This document shows positions 20,201 through 30,400 of a stretch of DNA of 64,000 bases, piece after piece; the stretch's first letter is position 1; each line of letters starts with the position of its first letter. The stretch covers positions 82,104 to 146,103 of the forward strand of contig JAANDG010000361.1 of the NCBI GenBank assembly GCA_036852015.1, read 5' to 3'. The notes below the pieces were generated by a model, which searched no databases, was not told the origin of the DNA, and worked only from the letters and a program-made list of their open reading frames with translations. Source of the DNA: Pelodera strongyloides. Taxonomy: Eukaryota > Nematoda > Chromadorea > Rhabditida > Rhabditidae. The position numbers were made by a program, and so were the translations under genes.

Positions 20201-21433
20201 CTGAAGTCCAGAACCAAACTATATGTTTCCACATAAACGTAAATGAACGTCTTTTTATCTTTGTAGAAAGACCTTTTTTTAAACAATGTGTAAAATCGGC
20301 CGAAGGCCGATTCCTCCAGTCGGAGAAGAGCCCGTAGGGCTCTTCGAACGGCTGGTTCTAAGATATTCTAGGACTACGATTAGTGGTCAATTAACAAGCA
20401 ATTATCGCGGCAATTATCGCGTACCAAACGATTTCACGGTGGTTCTGATTCCTCTTCTCGACAGTAGATCTGGATCAGAAATCGAAGGCAGATTCAGAAG
20501 AGTTAATCCAGGAATATCCGAAGCTCGAACTGCATTTTGTGGGTCACCGATGATACATTGGTACTGAAAGTAGAATATTTATCTAAATGTTGATGTAAAT
20601 TTGCGTAGCCTAAGGCCTAAGGGATCTTAAGCTTTATGGCAGCACCATTATTATTAGTGTACGTCATTAGTATTAGTGTACCAATGAAGTTGCTTATTCA
20701 AAGTCACTAAACAAAAAAAGCGATCAGATCATACATCATGAATTGTTGTCCTTAGTGTGTGGAAGGAATAACAAATTGGTTCGAGTGGAAGACCTGCAAA
20801 AATAATATTTATTTTCATACCTTTTTTCTTCTTGTTATTACAGCAATATATATGAGTTGCATTGCTTTTCGTAAAGCTTTCATGTATGGCCCCTGAGTCG
20901 TGCTCACATACCGTGGATCCATACGTCCTAGGAATCACATAATCCCACCGCCAACGTGAAACTCCGTGCCGTCGCCGCGCAGGAAAACAGGATGCGCCAC
21001 AGAGGTGCGGCGCATCACCTCTAGGGTGCGCGGCAGGGGCGCTAGGGGTGCGCTAACACCATATGGCGCATCCGTGGCGCACATACGGCGCCCCACCGTC
21101 ACCTTGCTGATCACCTGCCGCACATTAAATAAATGGCGCGCCGCATGTGCGCCACGTGAAATAGAACAGCTATGGCGCACACACCGCGCATCATAGTGGG
21201 CGTGCGCCGCGCAGCTTCGGCGGAGTTGCACCAGTGGCACGAAACGTAAGAATACGGGCACGTTGATGAAAGAGTGATCCTAGGGATACTGTAGCAAATA
21301 TTAAGCAACAACAAAAATGATATCCCAATACCGTACCTCTTTTCATGCACATAGCACCACCAACACGGGCTCCCTTTAATCTATCCAAGGACATCACATG
21401 ATGAAGAAGAAGGAGCGCAAAAAGGAGCAGAAT
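14254..21433 (-). CDS. C-type-lectin-like secreted protein, paralogue 2 (complete 13-exon model)
   Basis: Minus-strand exons: 21337-21433, 20735-20793, 20425-20563, 19616-19783, 19138-19266, 18739-18850, 17562-17644, 17303-17334, 16611-16755, 16044-16187, 15674-15788, 14508-14566, 14254-14378. They total 1407 nt, 468 codons plus TAA, with phases agreeing at every junction. The first exon is hydrophobic (ILLLFALLLLHHVM), a probable signal peptide whose Met exon I did not find. Next come PLEPIC, then GDPQ...RRGI, then the lectin-like part (GGYKCAVGWTLVGTKCY, LPIFHSDED, LWSGSFYENG, ADYFRWAG). The C-terminal half has CLTIPIFYAYS with NLYFYDTD, and CGATVPLYGVDY with SFYSTNKEF, resembling the repeated PLYxFY...FYTT modules known from DUF5648-type proteins (inference). 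Exon 19138-19266 uses a GC donor (gcaagt). Several introns hold TTAA-flanked elements and a Helitron. Confidence 0.7.
14670..14823. mobile_element. TTAA-type MITE, family AGCGAAATACCGGCCGG
   Basis: The right end TACCGGCCGGxxTTTCGCT|TTAA family terminus is intact: CCGGCCGGTATTTCGCT then TTAA. The left end is degraded but keeps ACCGGCCGGTTTTTGAAACG. It abuts the element at 14828 through a single shared TTAA. Confidence 0.6.
14828..15535. mobile_element. TTAA-flanked element, about 708 bp, family AGGGACGCGGTCACCG
   Basis: Both sides are TTAA. The left end reads AGGGACGCGGTCACCGTTTT, then GCCCTTATGTATAC; the right end is the inverse (GTATACATAAGGG...CGCGTCCCT). Terminal repeats are about 40 bp with a long unique interior and no recognisable transposase. 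piggyBac-like by target site. A solo right end of the family is at 11121-11175. Confidence 0.65.
15812..15895. repeat. TCTC-rich simple repeat in an intron
   Basis: Repeated CTCTCTxTC units lie in the intron between exons 16044-16187 and 15674-15788 of lectin-like paralogue 2. Confidence 0.75.
16215..16388. mobile_element. TTAA-type MITE, family AGCGAAATACCGGCCGG
   Basis: Starts AGCGAAATGTCGGCCGG after TTAA and ends CCGGCCGGTATTTCGCC before TTAA. About 174 bp with inverted ends and an AT-rich middle. Intronic in lectin-like paralogue 2. Confidence 0.7.
16947..17282. mobile_element. TTAA-type MITE with a tandemly amplified right terminus
   Basis: The left end AGCGAAATACCGGCCGG follows TTAA. 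The first right end is at about 17120 and is followed by TCAA instead of TTAA. After it, four to five further copies of the 31-bp terminal piece (GGTTTCAAATACCGGCCGG plus TATTTCGCT) are arrayed head to tail up to a final TTAA at 17283. Only the terminus is amplified, not the whole element. Confidence 0.7.
17665..18275. mobile_element. TTAA-flanked inverted-repeat element, family AGGATCGCAGTCAC
   Basis: TTAA on both sides. Arms of about 140 bp run inward from AGGATCGCAGTCACTCC and from its inverse (GTGACTGCGATCCT). The sequence GTAGAAAAGTAGTTCTAC marks the inner edge. A complete MITE of another family is inserted at 17808-17981, between its own TTAA repeats, inside this element. It lies just 3' of the 17562-17644 exon on the plus coordinate, in an intron of paralogue 2. 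Confidence 0.7.
17808..17981. mobile_element. TTAA-type MITE, family AGCGAAATACCGGCCGG, nested
   Basis: Flanked by TTAA on both sides, with ends AGCGAAATACCGGCCGG and its inverse. It lies within the element at 17665-18275, so it inserted later. Confidence 0.7.
18566..18727. mobile_element. TTAA-type MITE, family AGCGAAATACCGGCCGG
   Basis: Flanked by TTAA on both sides; ends AGCGAAATACCGGCCGG and CGACCGGTATTTTGCT. About 162 bp. It ends 11 bp from the exon at 18739-18850 of paralogue 2. Confidence 0.7.
19935..20355 (+). mobile_element. Complete 421-bp non-autonomous Helitron carrying an antisense tRNA-like module
   Basis: The 5' end is A|TCTTATTATATAAAGGAG. The 3' end has an 8-bp-stem hairpin GAAGAGCCCGTAGGGCTCTTC, then GAACGGCTGG|T, so the A|T target and both termini are resolved. 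A second internal palindrome, TCGGCCGAAGGCCGA, lies just upstream of the terminus. On the minus strand at about 20048-20136 is a tRNA-like sequence with A box TAGCTCAGCAGGCAGAGCG and B box GGGTTCGAACCC. The 5' end, the tRNA-like module and the 3' hairpin are shared with the larger element at 47333-50724. It lies in an intron of lectin-like paralogue 2. Confidence 0.75.
20945..21245. repeat. GC-rich region of repeated TGGCGCA/GTGCGCC words
   Basis: A 300-bp GC-rich island in AT-rich surroundings with many copies of GGCGCA and its inverse. It lies in an intron between exons 21337-21433 and 20735-20793 of paralogue 2. It resembles the arms of the word-repeat elements elsewhere in the window, but clear outer inverted ends were not found. 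Confidence 0.5.
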
Positions 21434-21620
21434 CTGAATATTTGACTGAAATTTGAAATATATAGTACCTGTCCCTTAATGATGTGGCTAATGATGCTTA
21501 CCAGAAATGGCAGCCAATAGTCTAAAGTTAGAGCAGGGAAAGCATATCATACCAGTGGTTTTACGGTGTTAAAAATTATCATAGATCCGTGTAATGCGGT
21601 GAACCGCAGGCAAACTGCTA

Positions 21621-23085
21621 TCTTATTATATAAAGTTGGGAGCTTTGTTTGTTTGTTTGATTGATTGTGTGTTTGGATGATGTGCGTTACGCTCAGGTTG
21701 TAGGATTGGTTCAGTAGTTCACGTTCCCGTGCACTGAGCCATCTCACTTCCCGAGCGCCCCTCTCACAAACGTCCAAAAAAAGCTGCATATGTGGAATAT
21801 GTGTGGTGTATCGTTCGGGCGTTTCTGCGGCACAAAGGGTTCAAAGAACACTCACGGCACAAAACTCAAAGAACGACCAATTTTGAAAACTTGAAATCAC
21901 GCTTTTTCGTCTAATGCTTTATTTACTCTTATTTTACAAAAATTTTCCATATTGCCTTTCAACGTGAGATTATCCTCACCTTGAGGCCGAGCAACCTACG
22001 AGAATCCAGCCCTGAGCTACGCACTCGCAGACTGCATATACTCACTGCATATACTCACCAACGCCATTGCGGATGGCTCACTCGAAGCCACACAAAATGT
22101 TGCATTATACTCCAGGAAGCGGAGTATCGGCCGAGCGATAATGTTCAAGGAACATCCACTTGCTGTGCAACGCCATTGTGGAGCGCTCACATGAGCACCA
22201 CACAAAAGTTTGCATGTACACCAAGGGCGCGGAGTACATGCCGAGCGATAGAGTTCAAAGAACACCCACTGCAGGGCACCCACTGCGGAACGCCCAGTGA
22301 ACGCTACAAAGGCTGCCATATACAGAATGCTTGCGGGGTATCGTTCGAGCGATTGTGCGGCAAGTAGGCCGAGATCCCTGTTCCATGCAATTCAAGAAGC
22401 ATATTCGCAATTATAATAATTCCCTGTCAATGGCATCGATGTGTGCTCAACTTGATGTTCCCCGTGGCGCCGGTCCTTATTTAGGAGGAATATAGTCAAC
22501 AGAAACTAAGTTATATCCCCGTGTTTGATATTGGTGTAGGTTTCAAAAGGAAAATAACAAAAGTGAAACCATTCCCTTCGGACAAATGTTTGCTTCTAAC
22601 TTATATAGCCCAGCGAAACATTGCGACGTATCATCCAGGCACTTATTCCTTTTTTTTTAGGATTTGAAATTTTTTCGATATTGTAGAGTCCAGCAAGTTG
22701 CAGACAATTTAGGAGGAATATAGTCAACAGAAACTAAGTTCTAACCCGTGTTCAATATTGGTATGGGTTTCAAAAAGAAGAAGAAAGACTGGAGACTCTT
22801 CGGATAGAAATGTTTCCTCCTAACTTATATAGCCCAGAGAAACATTGCGGCGTATCAGCCACGCGATATTAAGCTGCTTTTAGGCTTTGGCAATTTTTTC
22901 GTTGTCCTAGAGTAGAGCAAGTTGCAGACAATTTAGGAGAAATATATTCAACAGAAACTAAGTTCTTTCCCCAGGAAACTATTCTTGCGAGAAAGAGTTG
23001 CCTCTACTTATAGATATAGCCCAGTGAAACATAGCGACCATCAGCGAATATTGGAAAGACGCCTCAGGCGGCGGTAGCCGACTGG
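21621..23085 (+). mobile_element. Helitron-like element, about 1.46 kb, with internal tandem repeats
   Basis: Starts A|TCTTATTATATAAAGTTGG and ends with hairpin CGCCTCAGGCGG then GTAGCCGACTGG|T. The middle (about 21790-22370) carries degenerate units of about 100-120 bp (landmarks GAGCGAT, TTCAAAGAACA, CACAAAA). The right part (about 22480-23040) carries 240-bp units shared with 3055-3620. No Rep/helicase coding was seen. Whether both ends belong to one insertion is uncertain, because similarity to the copy at 3055-4085 continues to about 23555. Confidence 0.5.
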
Positions 23086-23555
23086 TAAGCTATAAGTCTA
23101 TAAGCCATAATGTATCCAACAAAGATTCCCAGCAAAGAAAATTAACATATGGACTATATTACGGTCCTTTCTCTATACATTGGGCCCAATACTCAATGCT
23201 CCTTAGCCTTTAGTTTCAGTTTGCACGAGTAAGCCCAATTCAACTCGGGGCCCAAACAACCAAAATTTTAATGTTTCTAACTAGTCCGTCCTCAAATTAC
23301 GCTCCTTCTTGCAATTATAACGAATTACTCTACATTACATAGCAAAACCCAGAATCAATAACCTACCCGCATATTCGCCGAGCCACCTGCAAGAAGACTG
23401 CAAAGAATTGCAAAGCTCCGCGTTTTCCCATGTCCGTACACCGTTTTATTGTCTACTAACAGCATTCCAACGCAGTAATTACATCATAAACTTTATATGA
23501 AGTGTGAAGAATATAAAACATTTACGAAGAGTCGATCAACCTCTATTTCTTTTTG
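22480..23555 (+). repeat. Dispersed repeat R1, second copy
   Basis: Collinear with 3055-4085: tandem 240-bp units, then the Helitron-type terminus, then about 420 bp including TCAACTCGGGGCCCAAACAA and CATTCCAACGCAGTAATTAC. Diverged by scattered substitutions and small indels. Confidence 0.6.
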
Positions 23556-23608
23556 AGGATGGATTTTGCAGGGATTCCGGAAAGAACAACTATTAGTGTA
23601 ATGACAGA

Positions 23609-23761
23609 ATTATGGAGTTTCCAAGTATGGTGAAAATTTACAGTATTTTGGAACTTCACGAGAATATTTTTTATTCTATATATATGCAAGTTTCGTGCAG
23701 AAACGCGGTAGTATTCACAGAATCACACCGATTTTTTGGTATACGTGGAAACCCCATAACG
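23609..23761. mobile_element. Small inverted-repeat element, family GGGGTTTCCAAGTAT
   Basis: Left end TATGGAGTTTCCAAGTATGG, right end ATACGTGGAAACCCCATA. About 153 bp. Related to 12577-12844 and 40679-40832. Confidence 0.55.
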
Positions 23762-24468
23762 AACGAAACCTTGCTACGTAGTTTCATAATGTGCAAAACA
23801 TCATGTCAATATTTCTTTGGAACAAACCTAGATGCTTTATGGCCAGGAAATCTTTCCAGGGTTTTTTTTGTCTATCTTTTTCGTACAACTTTCATCAGAG
23901 ACAAATGGTGACAAACTAACAGGAGTCCCGAAACTTCTGTTAGGCTAGAGCTAGAGAAGAAGAACAAGCAGAAATTCAGCTAAAGCTCCCTACAATCTTT
24001 AGAAAGAATACAATATAACTCATATAATTAACAAGTGCTGATCCATGATCCATTCCGTAAACAAAACATCAGTTATGTAATTTTATTCAAACAACAAAAA
24101 AGGAAACAAAAAAAAACTCAACAATGTCAAACAAACAAATTACACATTATTCACAAGAAAGACAATAGAGATAAATAAATAAAAACCAAGAATAAAGGAA
24201 TCACGAAAACAACTATTCACACTCCCCTCCAGAAAACGATTTCGAAAAGTAGAGAAATACGTTTGAGAAAAACAACAAACGAACCATACATGGACATAAT
24301 ATAGCACCAAAAATGGACGCTATCAAAATAGAAAATTCACACTTCACAACATCGCCTCAAAAACCACTTCGGGCTAAAACGACACGGTTTGAGACTACCA
24401 CTAAACGGTAAACAATTAAATATACATGAACAGACAAAGAATACTCCTCAATAATAATCAAGGACAAC
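23762..24468. other. Stretch 3' of the coiled-coil gene
   Basis: AT-rich DNA with no recognised gene or element. The part nearest 24468 is expected to hold the 3' untranslated region of the coiled-coil gene, whose stop codon is at 24469-24471 on the minus strand. Confidence 0.4.
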
Positions 24469-27400
24469 TCAAAATAGATAGTCCTTCTTGTTACTCTTTG
24501 GTGCAGTAGAACGCCCTCTTCCACGGCCACGACCTCCTCGTGGAGCAGAAGCACCTCGAGGCTTTCCGGCAGACTTTTTCCTAAATATAAACTGGTAATT
24601 CAATCGTCGTTGTTAGGTATTTAATATTTCGAGATTCGAGGTTCATCTTCCGCAGCTTACCTTGAGCAACTTGCGTGGAATATGCGATTCCAGATAAAAA
24701 CTAATATTATTAACAAAGAAAAATCAAGCACTAATCACTGCCAGATTCGATCTCTGGTGACGACTCATTCTCATTTGAGTGAAACATCGTTAGTAAAATA
24801 TCCAAACCCATATTTACAATGTCCAAGCTCAACGACTTACATTCACAGACGGGACTCTGCTAACCATGCAAAAGCTATTTGCTATTTCAGATGGTGAAAG
24901 ACAGAAACACAAATCCCAACGACTAAACTAACCTTGGCACCATCGGCGTGCTCGTTACCGCGTAGCGAAGATCAAAGGTAATATTCGGATCATCCGTGTC
25001 CGAGGAGCTCGATCGTTCCGGTGAGAATAGGGCATCATCGGCATATTTCGGTCGTTTCTGCAGAATACACAAAAAAAATAAAAAAGCAAACCGGACTCAC
25101 ATAGTCCGTCTATTCATGCTTCCAAAAATCCAAACTACAGCTCAACGGCAATAGGCTGACAGTGAACATAAAACGTTTCACGAAAACACGCAGCAGCCAA
25201 TCTAAACTTACCTACTAAATAAAAGGTACGTGACACTATATTTCAGATCCGTTTCCTTTGTTAGTGCGATAGCGCTAACATAGTTTGGGTTACATCAGAG
25301 AGCCCTTTTTTCCAGTTTCCACCCTGATTTTGTTCCTAGACGAAAATTTGAAATTCTTTCGGTCTAGCTAGTTAAAATAGCGTATTTAATATTACCTGCG
25401 AAAATTTCAGAGCAAAATATCAACTTTGACTAATTTTACGAGCAAATCAGTAAAATTAGCTCAACACGCGGAAGAATTCCAGTTGTTGTCTGTATCTCTG
25501 TGCACTTGGGGGCGTGGCTTAGCCCGCGCCGTCGAAACAACAACTTGCGCGCGTTCAGGGTATATTTCGGCACATGTTGTTTTGCAAAAGTAATTATGAA
25601 TATTTACTATTATGTTTTCATTAGTATCGACTATCGACTAGGTAATTCAGTCGAAATACAGTTAAATCGAAGGAAGATCCAGCAAGCGCTTCAATAAATC
25701 ATGAAGTTGCGAGGTACACTCAATCGTTGCTCTCCATTGTTCATTTGTTCATTGTTATGTGAAGTTTTTTTATATCCGGTTAAAAGTAACACAAACAGCG
25801 CCTGTCTTTAACGCTTTTTTTTTATATTTAATATTTTGATTTAATATAATTGTTAAAATTTAAAATACCAGGCGGACGAAGAGCCCTATCCCCTATGCCC
25901 TATGCCCTATGCATTATCACTAATGGGCTCTCCCAGTCGGGAGTTGGCCTAAGCAACGCTACTTTAAAGAATTCTGGTCCTGCTTTCAGGCTTAAACAAT
26001 AAACACTCAGAATTAGGACATTGATGTTATCAGTGGGCACCTGTACAAGCGTTCCAAAAACAACCGTGAATGGTAAATTAGGTGGAACACATGACGTTAA
26101 CCGTGTCTCTCTTTTTCCTTTACTGCTTTACCACGCTTGTATTTTTCTACTTTAATTTCCTCACGGCTGTACTATAAAGTGCCCCCTACGAATAGACTCC
26201 AGATGAATAAGCATGAGTGCATGAGAGTATGCGTAGAGCGTCATTGATTGATTAAAAAAAATAACAAAAGGGGTGTCATTTACTGAAACGTTTCGTGTGA
26301 TTGCATTTGCATCAAATTTGCATGCACAGCATTGACTGCCGCGTAATTTACGTGATAATTCTTAGGATAACAAATGTATTGTATTATCTCTAAAAAAACG
26401 CATTTACTATGAAAAAGCAGATTTTGAAATTAATTTTCGTCCTATCGGAATATCGTTGTTTGAATATCGAAATGGGTACATATTCCCTTTAAAGGGAATG
26501 TCAAGAGGCACTGCACCAGAATATCTGCAGGCAGTTTTTACGACCGGTAGCCACGTGACCATTTAACAAAAAAATTAAATTTCCAAAGTGCATGCTCTGT
26601 GCATCTCTTCTAGCTTCGCTATAACCTGGCGGAAGTGCGGATAAAGTTAAAAGGTGTATCAAAATTACTGTAAATTGCACACGACATTGCGAATTGATAC
26701 TTGCGAGGAAAATTCACGGTTTTTGGGATACGGTCACCTTATACAGAACACCGTAGCGTCACCGTAGTGAGGACACACAGAAAAGGGGGAATGCTTTTTT
26801 TGGGTGGGCCTGAGCCTTAAAGGGTCAGGCCCATTTCAAATGACCCCTATTTTTGATGATTCCATCTGATTCTTCATGTCATATATTGTAGGATACGATA
26901 TTTTTCTAATTTTCAAGCGCAAAATTCACGCAGTATTCGGCTATTTACCATTGCCAGTCATACCCAACTATTTATCGCAGTTGTCACGCCCCCTTCGCGC
27001 TAATTGGGCAATATGCTCTATTGGGCGTGGCAATTGCGATATTGGCCAATCAGCGCGAAGGGGCGTGTAAACTGCGATAAATAGTTGGGTATGACTGCCC
27101 ACGGTAAATTGCCGAATAGTGTGTGAATTTTGCGCTTGAAAATTAGAAAAAAATTCAGCCTACTATATTTGAAACGGAGAATCCGATGGAGTCATCAAAA
27201 ATAGGGGTCATTTGAAATGGACCTGACCCTTTAACTGGTTTCCGCTCTAATCATGTAAATAGTAAATTTGGTCATGTGAAAAGAGGACAATATTTTATCG
27301 TGGAAAAGAGTCCTTGAATGGTAAGTTTGGGTTTCATCCTGCTTTAAATCTACGAAAAGAGGCCAATAATTTGAATCGGATTCTATGAAAAGTGGACAAT

Positions 27401-30400
27401 ATAAAATATAATATTCTGTGCTAGTGCTCAAATCAGGCCTTTTTATTACCCAAACTAGGTCATTTCATTTATGCAATCAGTCTTCCGATTTTTACAGGGA
27501 TTAACTCCTCAGTACTAATTGTAAGTGTTACTATCTGAAGCGGCTATAGACTATAGACGGCAAACGTGTTCCAGATTAGCGCGCCATACAGTTAAAAATA
27601 ATAATTTATAATAATAATAATTTATTACACCACAAAGGTGCGCACAAACATACATAATTAAGACAATAAATACAGTGAAGACAGAAAAACGGTAATAAGG
27701 GACATAAGGTACATGTGTAAAGGTAAGCGGAAATGCTGGGGCATCGAACAAAGGTAGTTAGCCGTGCACTGTAAACCCGGCAGCTGGACACTAATATATA
27801 AAAATAGGAAAACTAATGGCATAAAAGAAATGGCCCAGTTTGGGTAATAAAAAGGCCTGATTTGAGCACTAGCACAGAATATTATATTTTATATTGTCCA
27901 CTTTTCATAGAATCCGATTCAAATTATTGGCCTCTTTTCGTAGATTTAAAGCAGGATGAAACCCAAACTTACCATTCAAGGACTCTTTTCCACGATAAAA
28001 TTAGGCATGGGACTTATGCCCAGAAACATTGGAAGGTCAAGGATCAACCAGCTACGAAACAATGGAAAATCTTGGACATACGCTTACCACTGATAGAACA
28101 ACCACGTACTAAGTAATAAAAGAGCAAGTACTCACCTGAGCTGACTTTCTGGTCGGTCTAGGGTCGGTGAGCTCAAAAACGCGTGGAACCGGGTGGATAG
28201 TAGAGGGAGTTTCGGGAACAACTTCTCCCACTTTCTTCGTTTTTACTGTCTTCTTTGTTGTTGGTTCCTCGCCAAACAAATCGTCCAAGTCCACCATCAT
28301 TCCATCATCTTCACTCTCGGTCACCACAGTGTCTGAAAGGATTTACGTTTAATTTCTGATTAAAAACCATCAAATATGAGCTCTCTTCATCTTCTTTAGC
28401 ACAAGCACTATCCCCACTGTCGGGATGTGTTAGTATAGTGCATAGTAGCTCAGAGTTCAGACTAACAATACTGACTATGAGCGTGAACCCCACATCCCAC
28501 CAACTACCAACAATAACAATGGCAACACATTTGATAGCATGCGTTGGGTTGTCATTTTCGTCTTGCAACGTATGCACACTGAACTGGCTCTCGCTCTAGT
28601 ACTATACACAGAAACAAAAGCCAAATGGAACATTCTCATTCTTCTATTTTCTCAGTTTCTAAAACAAAAACAACAACAATGCTTACTATCAGAGGATCTG
28701 CGTCTGCGACGACGATTTGCAGCCCCTTCACCCGTTGCCTGAAATTGTCAGCGATGCAGAACATCTCACAATTCGGTTTTGTAATGTTGTACAATCGATA
28801 TATTAGTTGAACTCAAACCTCAGATAATAATTTTCTCATAAATCGAATTAATACAACTCAAGGGGAATAAATTAATCAATATCTGAGTGGACTTCCCTTG
28901 AAAAAAATAAACTTCAAAATAATAATAATAATAATAATAATAACAATAGTAATATAATAATAATAAAATAATAACCTGCGTCTGCGTCTGAGGTGGTTGA
29001 CGATTGGTCGGCTTCGGCTGAGAAGCCTCCACCACAGTTGGCAATGGTTGAGTCAGCGAAGAACGCGGGCGCGGATTCTAAGATAGAGATATGAATTAGA
29101 GGATTAGATAATTGCACTACCTTATTATGTGACCCCCCTATATACATCCCTATTCCAATTAGTTGATATCTCCTATGCACATCCACATTCCAATTAGCAT
29201 TCACATTCCAATTAGATAATATATTGTTCATAACGCCAGCTCACGTAACGTAACAATTTGTCAGTACATAACCACACACGAACAAACATCCATCCAACGA
29301 AATTAAAAATGATGAGTAAATAAATCAATATCTCTCACCGCCTTCTTGGTTTCATTATCCTTCAGCCGCTCCTGCCTTTCGTTTTCGGCCTGTTGCCAAC
29401 TCTCCTATAAATTGAAGATGAAAATTGAAAAAAAAAGACTAGCTGTAAATTTCCGATTAGTTTAGCCCAAAGAAAAAAGTTCAATTAAAGCATACCACCA
29501 TAGCAAACCATAGCCGCATACCCAACTAGTTTTCAGAATTATAAAAAGCAAACCTGCGAAAGTTGCCGGGCCTTTTCAAATTCCGCTCTCTTGGAAGCGA
29601 GCACATTGTTGATCTTGCTCTGCTTGTCACGTTTCTTTGCAGAAGTTGAATCCAGTGGCTGCAGTGGTTGCTGTTTCGGCTTTCTAAATAGAAGTGTATC
29701 ATATTTACAACAACTTTTTGAGAGATGAATAGCAAATACGCCTACAATTTGCGACCCTTTCTAAATCACCAAATGATGGCTTGTAAAAAGAACCTGATCA
29801 AACTCACTCGGTTTGGCGTCGGTTGCTTTCCGCCTTCGAACGTTGCTCTTCTGCCCGGCGCTGGCGAGACTCCTCCATTGAGGCGCTGAAAATTGACAAC
29901 TCCAATGGAGTGAACAAACGTAAACTTTGTACAATACGATACCCATACACAAAACACCCCACAAATCGGAGGGACAAAACGATTCGCGAGAACATACACT
30001 AACCGCCTCCGGACCTGGGTGCATTAAAGCGTTACGCACTGACAAAACTAAAACTCCACATATGACATGTCTTTTACTTAAAATGCAGCAAATTCGTATT
30101 CAGAATCATACCGTAGTTCATTGGCAGCCCTGCTCTCCCTCTCTTGTTGTTGTCTCACACGCGCAGCTTCCTCCTCCAAATTCCTCCTCTCTCTTTCTCT
30201 CTCCTCCTCGGCTCTCTGCTTCTTCAGTGCTTCATCTTCACGTCTCTTTTTCTCCAATTCCTCTTCCTTCTGCTTTCGACGGGCCTCTTTTTTCAACAAT
30301 GCGGCCTCCTAAATTAGCATATAAAAGAATTTATTGGAAACCGTAACCGTAACGTAACAGTACCGTAACAGGTCGGCCGGTCGGGGATACGAAATTACTT

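Noticed and set aside
30121..30312. Plus-strand Ser/Leu-rich open frame
   Set aside because: It is the antisense shadow of the charged-helix exon 30112-30308 of the coiled-coil gene.
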